Positions 1-12,892 are shown, counted from the stretch's first letter. The stretch: DNA of 64,000 nt from Straminergon stramineum (GCA_963920665.1 OY987265.1:21147001-21211000); one strand, 5' to 3'. A program made the numbers and translations. The notes: generated by a model from the sequence alone, not told the origin.

Positions 1-640
1 ATAGAAGCATGCAAATATTCTCTTATCTCTCAAACTATAATTTTGGACCAATGCTTTCTACGCAAATTTCTAACTTTCAAGTACCTAAGCAAGTATTCTT
101 CTCACTCATAATCACACAGATAGGACGACCATGAGTAAGAACTTGGAAAAAAAGTTGAAAATTGTACTCCCTTCCTCTTGAACTTACCCTTTAGAGAAAT
201 AGAGAGTTGATCAGCTACGTTGCACCCTTGCTTGCAGATGGTCCAGAGTTTATAAAACTTGATGTGCTTGCAATCCGCCTTTATGAACGTATCTCCTTTC
301 TTCAAATGTAGGTGTAGCACACCATCTTCTCTACATGTCCTTTTGCCTTGTGTTTTTTGAGATTATTAAGCTTTGAAACCATCACCTTCCTCCTTCCCGT
401 CATTGTCATGCACCTTTGGCAAATGACGCCAGTGAGATCACCATTTACATCAAACTCATCCTTTGCCCAAGCAAATTTGCACGCCTAGACTTCTTGTCAC
501 CTTCACATGATTGTGGTTGGGTTTGTCTTGCTTCTCTTCCATGCATTGCTAGTAACCCCTCCTTTCTTCTTCTTCTCTGTTACACAATGCTCACCATCAC
601 TAGGTATCTCAAGCACATCAGTAACCCTTGGAGACACTAT
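1..640. other. Intergenic, no gene recognised
   Basis: I see no conserved coding pattern here. The longest open frames are about 75 codons, with no family resemblance. The stretch ends at the TAT target duplication of the CACTA-type element that starts at 641. Confidence 0.5.
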
Positions 641-972
641 CACTAGAACAAAACATGGTAAAAAAACCTGTAGTCATAATTGACTATGGGTTTTTTTGCC
701 ACGTTTTTGTGCAGGCCCACTATGCATGCAGCCAACGTTTTTTGCGATTTCCCATTGCAATTTTTGTAATTTTGGGGTGTGTGATATACCATTGGAAAGG
801 TATTTTCAATACCTTTTCCAATGGTATATCACACGCCCCCAAATTACAAAAATTGCAGTGAGAAATTGCAAAAGAAGCTAACAGCCCACTACGCGCACAT
901 GCACAAAAATGTGGCAAAAAGAACCGTAGTCGATTTTGACTACGGTTTTTTTTACCATGTTTTGTTATAGTG
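641..972. mobile_element. CACTA-type miniature hairpin element
   Basis: The element starts CACTAGAACAAAACATGG and ends with its complement, CCATGTTTTGTTATAGTG. It is flanked by TAT on both sides (638-640 and 973-975), the 3-bp duplication expected of the CACTA (En/Spm) superfamily. Nearly the whole 332 bp is one imperfect palindrome centred near 807, so a transcript would fold into a long hairpin with arms of about 160 nt. It has no coding capacity and is therefore non-autonomous. The terminal motif and duplication are seen directly. The superfamily assignment follows from general knowledge of plant CACTA ends. Confidence 0.8.
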
Positions 973-3900
973 TATGGTGTTTGTAGATGGCGAATCGTAG
1001 CTAGCTCATCAGAAGAGTGACTGTGATAAACACATCTTTGAAATGTGTGTGAGGTTGCACCCATCAATTTCCATCGGCAAGCCATTAAAAGGAGCATTGG
1101 GGTTTGGCATGAGATACTTACCTATGCCATTGTTATTTCAACTAGAGACACAACAACAAAATTTGAAGTTATCAAGTAGCTTAAGTCGGGGCACCATTGG
1201 AACCTACACAACAAAAAACAAAACAAAGAACATTGCATAGAAATCGAGCATAGAACAACAACCTAGTAAAAGAACACACGAAGACCAAGATCAAAGATTG
1301 TTGAGGTGTACAAGCAAAGCAAATAAGTAAGACCAAGAGAACAAGTTGAACTAAAGCAAGCATACAAAACATCAATGTATAGGCAAATAGCAAGCAACGC
1401 TGCAAACAAAATTAGGGGGAGCGATGATATTGAGCGCCAAAGATGAACTTTGCGCTACCTCTTACAATCAAAATTTTGCAATTGGCAACACCTACTTGCA
1501 CCCCATTCACTCCCAAGAATTTTTTAGCCATCATTTCCCAATTGCAATGAATAGAGGGGAGACAATGCGCACCTCCAACATTTTCACAATAGCTTGGAAG
1601 TGGCGCATTGGAATGTCGATAATCAAATTGGTAGAATATGCCGCTTTCAAATCCGAATAATAACCAAATAGTTAAGGCACACATCTCAATAATCAAGACT
1701 ACTAAGAACCCTAAGGAAGTGAAGGCCACTATGAATCCTTGACGGCAACGAGCCAACGTCCTGTCACCCAATGAAGCTAAATTGCACCAAGTACAAGCAA
1801 CATTAATACAAAGTTGCGAATCCTGAGGAAAATGAGCAACAATGATGCTATAGGAGGACAAAAGGGGGAGAAGTGCATCAAAAATACCATTGGTGAAATG
1901 AAGGGCAAGGATGTCGTTGTCGAGCTCCATCTCAACGGCCCACCTTGTGACAATGCAACAATGATTTTTAAACCCTAGCCAATGAATGTGACACAAGGAA
2001 TGGATGACTTCCAAGTTCTGCCAAAGAACACATCATTGCATGGGTACTTTTTCTCAAATTTTCATTTTCAAATTTCTTTTCCTATGTAAGGTAAAACAAC
2101 TCATTGTGGTCAGAATTAGGAGTTCGTACTCATGCCATGGCTGAAATTTTTTCATTTTTTTCCCACATAAATACAAGTGTGAGAGACAAGGAGAGCATTT
2201 GAAATTATATTTTTTTTTGGCAAAGTATGAATTTGCTATGAATTTTTGAAGTGTTCAACCCATCATGGCCCTTAACAGTCTGTCGACTACCCCAGAACCA
2301 ACAAAATCTGTATCCATCATGCTCATCTTACACACCTAAAGCAGTTACAATAATTTCTAATGCGAAAGGCCTAAAAAAGTCACTTCCTACAATGAAATTA
2401 TACTAAAAAGTTAGAAGTTCCTAATGCAGTCACTAATCACTCCATTACTGTCAGGTAAGACATTGATTGTGGTCCAAATCTCATTTACTAATAAAACCCA
2501 TGATGGGGTCTGAAAAAAACCACAATGGGGTGACTTGCTAGGTGACCACTACGGGTCATCTGACCACAAAGGGCTGATTTACCTTACAATTAGCACCCCA
2601 TTATTTGGGTAGAATTCTGGCTCAAATTAGCCAGTTTCAAGGTCACTGCTCCGTACTGTATTGCAGTGTTTCCAGAGATTGGGAATAATTAACTAAAAAC
2701 CAGATAACCAATATTATACAAGTGTCGGTTTCCTGATAACTTAACAGGCTGGTATAGTAAGGGTGCATGTTACAGACTACTGCGTGAATCCAACAATTTA
2801 TGTCAAACGTATTCAATGCTACGCATACAGGTGCGACCCTCAGTATTCTACAGGTATTGCAATGATATCCACGCAAGTATGAAATCAATAATTGACGGTG
2901 GACGTCATAACAAATTGCTCTGTTACCAACTACCAATTAAATACGAGTATTATATACCTTGGTCTCAAGTAACATATATACCCGTACAAATGCTGGTAAG
3001 CTACGATAAAACAGCAGGCAGACTGCACGTGCTTACGAACGCCTTTAAGCGACACTCTTGGATTTATGCTTTTCGGACTGACCCTGATCCAAGCTACTTA
3101 CGTGGAGCGGTGGAGCCAGGGCTTTCTAGTGTAGAGACGTGTTGCAATCTTACGACAGAATTGGAATTTTATGACGACATATGTGAAATTGGCAATTTTC
3201 AGTCGAAATAGTATTGCACAGCTAGTTCTACGTAAACCCTCGTCCGTGCTGCCCAGATATCAAAGGGTACGCACGGTAAGCCGACTGCCATATGTCTCAT
3301 ATTTTGACAAGAAAATAATTGCCAATTTAAATGAAATTACCATAATATAAGCTAGAGAATAGGCTAGGGCCATCATGCACGGTGCTGGGAAGTTCTGCAA
3401 ATGACTGTCGAGAGAGACTAGCTGATTACATATAGGTTCCATCAGTCACCTAGTGCGCATTGCAGTCCATCCGTCAGCTGTTGTACGCATGCGGCTGGTG
3501 CCGCCTCAAGTCAAGAGATGTAAGTTGATCGTAGCTACAAGTGTTGTTGCGTTGATCGTGTACCGAGTGAGCTTTGGTCTTGGTGCTTGTTATCGTTCTC
3601 CGTGGTGGTGCTTGTTCCCTAGAGGCAGACTTCTCGTCACGCCGGTTGTTACGTTCGTTTTCTAACAGTTGACTGACCTCAAATTGATATGGCAGCCAGG
3701 CAAGTGGCTCAAGCAAATAATTCGAGAAGAGGGCGCAGACACGGTGAAGGTGGCAATAACCAAGCAAGTATATATTTGAAACGGAACCCAATCGATGAAG
3801 TGACTGCCAATTATTTGACTTTGAGACTATGGGATCGGACTAGGATCTTGATGTGCAACTAACGGTTTGCTTCGTGCCCAAGGAAACCAGGAACATCTGG

Positions 3901-4329
3901 AGCTTCACGCGATATCTTCTGGTGCCACTAGTTTTGAAACGCGCACGTCCGGGATCATTTAGTGCACGTCGAACGTCCCTGAAATGCAATCACCAACATC
4001 AAGATATTCAGTGATTTGGTTCGGTGACAGTAGCTTCCTGATTCTCTTAGATATTGTAGCTTGTTCCGGTAGTCTCACAGAACAAAAAAACATTCAGTAT
4101 TAAGCTCTCTTTCTCCAATCTTCTGGCCATTTCTACAGCGTGCTTTTATCACACGGTAAACTCTTTCAGCCTCCAGTTTGGAATCCAGATTCATCGCACC
4201 GTTTGGAAGGGAAATGCTTACCAGGGAAGCTCTGACATCGACACCAATTTCTGCTCGATTTGGAGTGGATCTAGGGACAATAAGCCTGGTCGAATTTAAT
4301 TTTTCTCCTCCAGCCAGCTAGCTAGCGCC
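973..4329. other. Intergenic with uninterpreted open frames; promoter side of the WD40 gene
   Basis: A 200-codon open frame lies on the minus strand at 1412-2014, and a 131-codon frame on the plus strand at 2816-3211. Neither shows a recognisable domain, and the second overlaps another frame on the opposite strand. I do not call them genes. The last few hundred bases should hold the promoter and 5' leader of the WD40 gene. A pyrimidine-rich leader sits just before its ATG, but I cannot place a TATA box. Confidence 0.4.
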
Positions 4330-6289
4330 ATGAGTTCGCAACTGACAGGGCAAGGGAGCCTGGACTCGCAAGCCAGCACTTCAAGCACCCTCAGTACCAG
4401 CAGCAGCAGTAGCTACGGCACCATCAGCCGCGGCTCCCACAAGTGCCTAGCCATTCTGCACGGGCAATCGCTGCACGTGACCACGCTCTGTCTGTCCGGG
4501 GACGTGCTCTACGCAGGCTCCAACCATGGCGAGATCCGCGCGTGGGAACACCCAGACATGAACGAGTGGACGCAGTTCGGCTGCGGCGAAGCGGCGGTGA
4601 AATGCGTGGTGGTGGTGGGGGAGAGAGTCATCAGCGCTCACCAGGACCACAAGATCCGCGTGTGGCGAAGGTCCACCAGCCAGCCGCAGGAGCACAAGCT
4701 CGTCACCACCTTGCCGTCCGTCGCTGACTACATTGCCAATTTCTTGCCCCCCAAGAATTATGTTCAGGTATAGGATCCGCGCGCATTCCTGTTGCCAAGT
4801 TTGCAGAACCCTCAATGGAATAGCGAGAGTTTTTTTTATATTTTTCTGGCTCTCGGAAAGCAGGGGTCACCTTCCTAATAAGTAGATGACACTTGATTTC
4901 AGAATTTAGTATAAAAACACTGCAATTAATGGAACACATTACAGCAGAGGTGTCTAAAGCGCATTGGATATGGAGACCATAGTTACATCTCTTAATCCCG
5001 TCCTTCGTAGCATTACTTACGTACTAACTCAAAATCACGAGCTCTAGTTTGTTGTGGAAAATAGTGCTTATGCTGCTCCATGAAAGCAGTGTAGAAAGTA
5101 CTACTTTCACCAACCGGCTAGGTTCAAGTACCCAAGTAGATCCTACCATCCTGAGAAACTTAAACTTAGAAAACAACCATAAATATAAGAGCGAGTGATC
5201 ATGGCCGATAACCCGATTTCGGGACTGCCACTTAATTATATAGTTATATATATCCTGAAGATGGTCAAGTGCGTTACGGAACTATCCTTCATTTGAGAAT
5301 ATGGTCTCTAATTAATGAGAGTATGATGATCAAACCAGAGTCCACCATAGAGATTTTGATCGATAACATGAAAGTAGAACTTTGTTATGTAAATATATAT
5401 AACATTCCACATCTTTATATTTGTTGTGTTCTTGCGCTCATAAAATCCCTAGGTTTGACGCCTCCAGGTTCGCCGACACCACAAGTCCTTGTGGATTAAC
5501 CACCACGACAGCATTTCCTCTCTCGCCGTCGGCAACGGCGTCTTATACTCCGGCTCCTGGGATAAGTCCGTCAAAGTTTGGCGCCTCACCGACTTCAAGT
5601 GCCTGGAGTCTCTCAACCACCATATCGACGCCGTCAACACCCTCGCAGTCGACACGAACAACGACCTCCTCTACACCGGCTCCGCCGACACCACCATCAA
5701 AGTCTTCCACAGTAAAATCTCATCAGCAAAAAAGAAACCCCACCACGTCCTCCTCACGATTCTCGAGGCGAACTCCCCCGTCAACGCTCTCGCCCTCAGT
5801 CCCGACAAGTCGATCCTCTACTCGGGGCAGAGCGACAAGAGCGTCACGGTCTGGAAGGTGCGAGACGACGAGGCCCAGGACCCCAATCGGACAGGATCCG
5901 TGTGGACGGCGGTGGGGATGTTGCGAGGGCACCGACTGTCGGTGCTGTGCGTGGCGACCATGGCGAACTTGATGATTAGTGGATCCGCGGACAAGAGCGT
6001 GCGAGTGTGGAGACGGGGGAGGGAGGATGGTGTTTCAGTGATGCATGTTTGTGTGTCGGTGATGGTAGGGCACGCGGGGCCGGTGAAGTCGTTGTGTGTG
6101 ATGGAGGACATGGCGATGGGGGTGGTGGTGTATAGCGGAGGGATGGATGGGGATGTGAGAGTGTGGTGGATTCCGGAGGAGGAGGAGGAGGAGATGGGTT
6201 TGGGTTCGGAGGAAGATGGGGCGCCGGATAGCCCCGTGCTGGTGAATTGGAGGACTTCTAAGGGAACCATCTGTGTGAAATCTGCGTGA
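4330..6289 (+). CDS. JGB: WD40-repeat protein, JINGUBANG-like
   Basis: Two exons, 4330-4767 and 5468-6289, join in phase 0 across a GT-AG intron to give about 419 residues. A Ser-rich N-terminus (residues 14-30) is followed by seven WD40 blades that should form one beta-propeller. Typical blade endings are visible: GEIRAWE near 68-73, HKIRVW near 107-112, KSVKVW, TTIKVF, KSVTVW, KSVRVW and GDVRVW. A Glu run follows the last blade. The ATG lies in GCCATGAG. The two-exon layout and the motif VRRHHKSLW at the exon 2 start match plant JINGUBANG-type proteins. One Arabidopsis member restrains pollen germination through jasmonate. In a plant without pollen the role would differ, so the function here is inferred only at family level. 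The exons are GC-rich compared with the flanks. Confidence 0.88.
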
Positions 6290-7552
6290 AGACTATGCTT
6301 TCCCTGCGAAATCTGTGGGAAGGCAATGGTTTCCCAACAAAACAATCCGTGGTGACGCTTTGCTGCGATCACTATTGTGGAGTTTCTAGGTGGGAGTTTT
6401 GGCAAAATTCGACTACATCGGAACAAGGAAGTGAAAATGCACTGCACACAGTTCACCCTGCAGCCAGTGTACTCTGCTGTACGTGAATCCAGGAGAGGTC
6501 AGTTGAGGCGTTTCCTAATGGGATTTGTCGGTGTTTCGACGTAAAATGAGCCATTTTGCCGGATATTTGGTGGTGCTCTGTTGCTGCTGTATCGGTAATG
6601 GTAGCAACAGTCCATGATGGGTTCCGTTGCATGCTCAGTGGAGGTGAATATTTTTAGTTCGCCAGGTAGATCGAAATGGGATATAGAGCATACGCATGGC
6701 CAGTTCTTATGGTCCATTAAAAAGTGAGATCCCAACAGCCACAATCACATGCAGGGACAACCGCTTATGTTCGCGGATAGCTAACCTTCTCATACCTCTG
6801 GCTCTCGGCTCTTAGTTACGTTGTCTAGTCCATTCAGCTATCCTGCCATGGTGGGAGTTTTTCAGGTGGAGATTTCCGAGTCTATTGGTCACTTTGAATA
6901 TTTGGTGACACCTGGACCTCTGCAGACTGGTTGATCTTGTGACATATAGACATACATATTCAGTTTGGGAATAGGCACTAGCAACCTGCAGGTTGTGAGA
7001 CTGAAATCGTCACCTCCAATGGCCGCAAGGACTCTTCATTCACATGCCAGCCTCCCCCAAATGTTGGAGTTTCTTCATTACCACACGCGCTCAATAGAGT
7101 CACCTGATTTTCAGTGATGCCCATCGATCGTCATACGGCTTGATGATGGGTATGAGGCAGGTTATAGGCAAGGGGTTTGGAATTGAGAATGCATCACTGC
7201 CTTGACAGTGATTTGACATTGATTACCAGTAATGTAGTTTGGAGTAAAACAGGTGTCTTCAAATTTTAGATCTGGGCACTGTTAGAAAGTAGCCTCATGG
7301 AGGTCTGCCATGACAAGAGGTGAAGATCCTTTCTAGGAGAGGGTATACAGATAGTGAAGGACTTGGAGCATTGAGCAACAGGTAGGGGAGTAGGGGACTT
7401 ACAGTTCCATTCTGTTTGTAAGGAAGTTAATTCATAATTTTGTTGTATGGATTTGCCATTGATAAGTTACATTTACGTTGCTTCTCATATACAGGATATT
7501 TTTTATTTTCTGTTGATATTCTTAAGTTGTGTAAATTTGGAAGCAGTTTGAA
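6290..7552. other. Intergenic downstream of the WD40 gene
   Basis: This probably begins with the WD40 gene's 3' untranslated region. I see no other coding signal, RNA gene or clear repeat before the inverted-terminal element that starts near 7553. Confidence 0.45.
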
Positions 7553-8298
7553 GCAGTTTTTAGGCCGGGGTGATTGCATGAAACACTTGTACTATTTTGC
7601 GTCACACGTTGCGTAATGATTTGATTTTTGGCCATAGATTTTGTAACTCCAAATGACTCAAGATCTGTAGGGAAGGTACTCATGACTATTCTAGACCTTG
7701 TCTAATTTTTTTCGTAATTTTCAAAAATAATTTACTATCCAAAAATAGAGCCCAATTCAATGTCACACTTGCTAGTTTGGAGGGTTTTTAGGACTATTTT
7801 GTACCTAAATAAACGAATTTTGAGCTGAAATTTGGAGAAGATGGTCTTCTAATAGACTTATAGCTATTGGCCTAAGGAATTTTAAAAATAAATAATTATA
7901 TGTGGTGTGGAAGTCCACAAAGTGAGCTTCTTTTTGCTTGCATTTTAAAATATATAAAATATTATTTTGTTGGTTTTTTTGGTGAATGACCATCTCTATA
8001 GGGTTGTTGCAAATGGCTAGTTTTGATTTTTTGTATTTACTTATTTTTCCTACTTTTCTTTAAGTAAAACATCAAAGTATATATTTTCTTGCGACTTAGC
8101 ACTTTTTGAATTCTCCTACTTAGAGAATTTTTCTATACAATTCCTTCCATGGGTACATTCATCTTAAAGGTATATACATTAGTCATTTTTTTTTAAATTT
8201 AAAATTAATTAAAAAAATTTAAAGTACTCTCAAAAAAATCAGCAAAACGCAACCAAATTGACAAGTGTTTCATGCAATCACCCGCCGTAAAACACTGC
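7553..8298. mobile_element. Non-coding element with ~37-bp terminal inverted repeats
   Basis: TGATTGCATGAAACACTTGT at 7571-7590 is repeated perfectly inverted at 8261-8280. The similarity continues imperfectly outward through a GGCSGGG block to GCAGT at both tips. The interior is AT-rich with no open frame of note. I could not find an unambiguous target-site duplication, so the superfamily is undecided. The CAGTG-like tips would fit hAT, but the 8-bp duplication expected for hAT is not evident. Confidence 0.7.
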
Positions 8299-9763
8299 AA
8301 TATTTTAGGGATTAACCACTCAAGGTCAATTGTTTGTTGAATGGGAAATTAAAAATCCTAGTAAGTTAGGTTCTTATGGAGTTAATTTTAGTCGGATGTT
8401 CACATAATTTTTATGAAAGGTGTGAACATATACCCCCTAAGTAATTATATAATTTTTTTTTTCCAATTGGATGCCTAAATCTAAAGTTATGTTACCATGA
8501 ACTTTTATGGTAGCCCAAGTGATTGGGACATCTTTGGGGCCTCTTTTGCAAAAGTACTTGTCAATTACTGAAATTTGGCATGTTTGCAACTAATAAAATA
8601 TGGTCTAGAATTTTTCAAGAAAAAAAAAATAGTTTTCAAATCACATTCTATAAGTCAAACTTTATTAGCTATATGGGGCAGTTTCAGAAAAAACATTTTC
8701 TTCTAACTTTGAGCTTGGTTATCTTGCAATCTAGAAAGTCAAAGTTCTTGAAATTTTTCCCATACATTGCAAATGTTTGTCTTTAGATTTTGTAACTATA
8801 TGGATTTCAAAAAAATAAAATTCTCATTGCACAAGAAATCATCAAAAAATGACTAGTGTATTGTGAATCCTCTTAACCTCTTTGCATTGTAGGGTGATTT
8901 AGAAGAAACTAGCCTCCATATTTGCTTTAGAAATTTCTCATGAGTGAACCTAACATCACATATTTATGAGTGGTGAAAATCCTCATTTTTTGGTCAGCAA
9001 TGACCCTAAACTACCTTGGGTGATGGCCAGGTGAAAAGAACTTCCATGGAACCCATGAGGTTCTCAGTACAACTTCCCATGCTGACATTGCTCGTAAGGG
9101 GGCTCCCCATGCCATGAAAGCTTTGTTCGCATGGGGAGGGGGTTCTTCCATTTGTTCTTGACGGGGATTAGTGCAATGTTTACAAAACCATGGCAATGTC
9201 AAGTCAATCCTTGTTGTGGTCCTTGAAGGCCGTATGTTTAAAAAAATAAAAAAAATCCTCATTTTTGTGTAGAGCAAATTTTTTATTCCTAAGGGTTTCA
9301 AGTTTGCTGACCCTAATTCGCAAGAATGAAAGAATGTTTTTCCCTCACTTCAAACATTATGGTCTCTTCATCCATACAGTCAAATGGGCTGAATTTTTTT
9401 CCACCCATTGCCTCACTTGTTTAACCCTCACCACCAATGCTTTTTAAGAGATGCATGTGGCTTGATAGAATTTCTCAAAAGTCGCATCATCCTATGGGGA
9501 ATGCACCGGTGAATGTGGAAGCTACTCATGAATTGGGAACTTTTGTCCTTATTACACTTGGTGGGGAGAGGGCTGAGATCATAACGTTTGATCATGCCGG
9601 AAGTATAGCGAAAGTGGGGACACATTCCGTATTCTAGGGCGGAGAGGGGAACATTCACTTCTGTACAGTTGGATTTCAAAAAAAAGTTTTCAATTTTTAT
9701 TCTGGACAACGCATAAAAAGTAGGCAGTTTTGAACTTCTCCTATCCAAAACCCCCGACCCTTA
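8299..9763. other. Intergenic with a partial copy of the ~960-bp repeat family
   Basis: From about 9295 to 9425 the sequence resembles the distal part of the repeat at 28723-29693. A run on attattggtctcttc followed by a block on sequence like tacagtcaaatg is shared, and it ends in TTTAACCCTCACCACC, similar to the family terminus. The copy is truncated and diverged. The remainder shows no gene. Open frames near 9011-9301 and 9437-9748 overlap on both strands and look like chance. Confidence 0.4.
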
Positions 9764-10193
9764 GAGCAACCCCACGGCAGCCGCGCCAAGCAGGGGCGCC
9801 AGATCAATTTTTGGCGTGGCTGGTGAGAGCTCGGGTTGGAATGTAATAACGGCAGTGCCCCACGGTGGAAGCGCCATAGGGACGCTTTACCGGTGAATTG
9901 CACACCCCGAGAAGATGGCCCGCCACTTTATTATAAAATCCGAGCATGTTGTCAGCGCTAGCTGGCGTTTTCTTTACTGTAGCCCGTTCAACGCCGACAC
10001 AGTGCGTTCGTACTTGGAATAAAACTTATGGCGCGCCACGCCCAAGCTGCACCATTTGGCAGTGCCCGCCCCAGAAATTGGCGTGGCCGGCCGGTTTTCC
10101 CCGTGTGGCGTGCCTGCCGTGGGGGAAGAAACCCAGCCCGTGCCCGCCCACTGCCCGTGTTTGGGCCCTTGGCGCCCTGCCGTGGGGTTGCTC
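9764..10193. mobile_element. GC-rich miniature element flanked by TTA duplications
   Basis: The ends GAGCAACCCCACGGCAG and CTGCCGTGGGGTTGCTC are perfect inverted complements of 17 bp, and weaker inverted similarity runs inward. TTA flanks both sides (9761-9763 and 10194-10196), the 3-bp duplication typical of PIF/Harbinger (Tourist-like) elements. At 430 bp it stands out as a GC-rich island in AT-rich surroundings. It has no convincing coding frame: the frames at 9946-10377 and 9974-10249 lie on opposite strands of palindromic DNA. Confidence 0.75.
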
Positions 10194-10196
10194 TTA

Positions 10197-11320
10197 CGGG
10201 TTAAGATCGAAGCGTTGGAGAAGTGTTTGCTCAACTTGTGGGAGTTCAAAAGTCAGAGAAATTGACAAATCTAGTACCCTGACAAATATGGATACAACTC
10301 CAAAAGTAACTCGGATACGCTTCTCCATCCTTGGTACACAGTTTCTTGGGACTCGTCACTGTCTTCTAGTTTCATGAAAACAAGAGGGCATGGGGCAATT
10401 AACCAACCATAATTTCTCCAAAAAAAATTGGGTCCAAAAAAGGCATTACTAATTCCCTAATCGTGGAGCAGTGTGCAAGCAACCTTTGTATTTCCACAGT
10501 AAGAGGCAACAGATACGCACTTAGGGGTAGCAATCTTCTATTAAATGCATGAGATGTAAAGAATCTACATGTAACTTAATTGTAGCAGATGAGTCTCGCA
10601 CTCTGATGTACTCGTTCCACAAAAGCAAACGATATTCAGTTACAACGAAACATATAAACTACTACTATAACAAAAAAACAGGACGAAGATTAAATAAATT
10701 TACACGTTGTTCACGCCATGGCAGAGAGTGGCGCAAAATTGACATGGCACTGGAATAGCTGTACAAAGTTTCTAGATTGAAAAACATCAGATGGCAAGTA
10801 CATAGGTGACGGGTGAACCGCCATAGCCCTCCTAAACCTCCAAATAGGATGAACTAATGTGATGAGCACAAAATCTGCTAGAGCAAATCCCTGGCACTGA
10901 GCAGTAAAAGTTTCTCGGTCTACATCTAATCGAAATTATTAACTCAAATCTCAGAGAGATCTAAAGCTCAAGTATCGCAACAGGGACGCTTAAAAATTTG
11001 AAATGTCCGCACGCAGAAAGACAGGCTCTTCAGTGACACAACCTCATCCTACTATGACTGGAATGCGCATTCAGGGAAAACTGCTGACTAGAAGCTTACA
11101 AGTACCTACACGAAAAAGGTCCGAATCACAAGGTCAGACAATACCTCTCTCCTTCAGCACGTGAAAACCTTCGAAACCTCCGCAAAACTGAAATTGGGGG
11201 GAAAACCAGGGGACAGTATTCAGATGTCTAACCTGCTGATACCGAATGAGTCTAGAGTATCAACGGAATTTCCTATCTTCGATCTGCTCAAATTCTCTTC
11301 ACTCAAGAATTCCCAAAAAT
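10197..11320. other. Intergenic, 3' flank of the RETICULATA-related gene
   Basis: No conserved coding signal is visible. The part adjacent to 11321 presumably carries the 3' untranslated region of the minus-strand gene. Confidence 0.4.
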
Positions 11321-12841
11321 CTATGCATGACTTCCGACAGTTTTATCCGCGACTTCGTCTACAGATTCCACCAGTTTTTCCTGAACGGAAGCCACCGCAG
11401 GGGGAGGAGGAGTGGGGCTAGCTTTCTGGGAGCCCGTGATGCGTGCAAGGGCCACAAATGACATACCACCGACTACATTATTCAGAGCACGAACCACCAA
11501 CACACCAGTTTTAAAGACTGATGGCGGTAGCTTGCTTGCAAGAGCAAACTCTAGACCGTTCAAGGACTGGTAGCGGGAGTTGCTGCTCAAACCCATTTGA
11601 AGTGCCCAAGTGCCAGCATTCAAAAGCGTTGGCGGAGGAGTATTTTGGACGACAAAATCCGGATCCATCTTCTTCCTCACCGCCAGTAGAGTATTGGAGA
11701 CAGCCGTGCCCACCAGACCTGCAGCGAATCCAACTACTGCAAACTGTGCACCCTTATACACAAATGTACCTGCACGATCGAGCAAAGAATATGTTCCAGA
11801 CTCAAACATGTGACCACTTGGACAGCTGGCGAAGATTCCTGGAAGATGGGTAGCAACTGCTCCAACGCTTGTGGGAGCCAGCAAGTACATCAAAGAGAAG
11901 TTCACGATAGAACCCACCACAAGTGTGCAGAAAACGAAGTCCAACTCATTCAGGCCAAAGTTGGGCCTCGTCAGCATGTCCCCCAAAACACATGCTCCCA
12001 CACCAACAACTTCTTCCATCAACACCTTGAAAGGAAATTGGGGATCGGCTCGAACGCGGTCATTCCACCCTTTCCAAAACGCACCAAGGATTCCACCACG
12101 AGAGCCTCCTTCACTTTCTCCTTTTCCATATGAATCACCGCCACCACCACCACCGGAGCCACTTCCTGATCCATTAAGACCAGCTCCGTTTCCACCACCT
12201 CCTAAATCTAAGATTGGCTCATTGCCTTCTAGAGGTACAGCAGATGAGGAAGCCCTTAAGCACGATTTTGCTGCATAAGAGATATTGTGAGTTGAGACGC
12301 AACTAACATAAGCTTTAATGCCATCCTAAAGCTCAAAGGAGAGATGTCTAACGCCTAAAGGAACAAAACCCCAAATCGAGCCTCAATTTTTTAGCAGATT
12401 TTAGCAAGTCATATGGGTATTTCTCTTGTCCAATTATATTTACAATACAATGTTCTTCACTATTTCTGGTGATCTACAATCTCACCCGAGTATAATTATA
12501 TTATCTACGTAACAATCAATCGAAATCGAAATTTCCAAACCAAGAATCCTTCATCTTTCAGGGGTTAACTATCACAAAAAGAAGCGGACCTGCAACAAGC
12601 ATGTCCAGTCAAGGAAACAGTCCCTCAGGCATCATGAAAATTTACTTCTAAGCAGTGTCGTGTCAGAGACACGAAAAGAGAACGTACCTGAAGTAATCGG
12701 GTCCTTTCCAAAACCAGGTGAGGAGGTGAGCCCAAGAGAGCACGAGACGCGTTGTCTTGGAATTCTGGATGAGCTCAGGGACGGGAAAGAAGCTTGCACG
12801 ACACACGGCTGTGCAATGAGGGCAGCCATTGCCGAAGCCAT
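11321..12841 (-). CDS. RER: RETICULATA-related (DUF3411) plastid membrane protein
   Basis: Two exons on the minus strand, 12841-12688 and 12270-11321, join in phase 1 to give about 367 residues. The first ~50 residues are rich in Ala/Ser/Arg and lack acids, as in a chloroplast transit peptide. A Gly-rich linker covers residues 75-111. The rest is the DUF3411 domain, with family phrases such as LLAPTSVGA, HMFESGTYSL, YKGAQFAVVGFAAGLVGT, RKKMDPDF and NNVVGGMSFVALARITGSQ. Several hydrophobic stretches suggest membrane insertion. The family sits in the plastid envelope and affects leaf mesophyll development and metabolite supply; the molecular activity is unknown. The strongest resemblance in memory is to the RER5/RER6 branch. 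I start at MASAMAALI rather than at the upstream in-frame ATG near 12916, because the shorter start gives a typical transit peptide. Intron 1 carries a TTAA-type element. Confidence 0.87.
12352..12564. mobile_element. Degenerate TTAA-type miniature element in the RER intron
   Basis: The left end reads CTAA then CGCCTAAAGGAAC. The right end, read inverted, is TTAA then CCCCTGAAAGATG. This fits the C-rich ends and TTAA flank of better preserved elements in the window, but the left TTAA has become CTAA and the ends match only partly. It lies wholly in the single intron of the RETICULATA-related gene. Confidence 0.4.
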
Positions 12842-12892
12842 AACCAAACTTCCGCACTGCAATGTGATGTCGGCCACAGCTCTTACGGCTCC

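Noticed and set aside
1412..2014. A 200-codon minus-strand open frame
   Set aside because: No recognisable domain, unusual Cys/Trp content, and an overlapping open frame on the other strand. I found nothing else in support.
2816..3211. A 131-codon plus-strand open frame
   Set aside because: No family resemblance, and it overlaps an opposite-strand frame at 2643-2936.
9946..10377. A 143-codon frame in GC-rich DNA
   Set aside because: It runs through the palindromic TTA-flanked element, and an equally long frame exists on the other strand.
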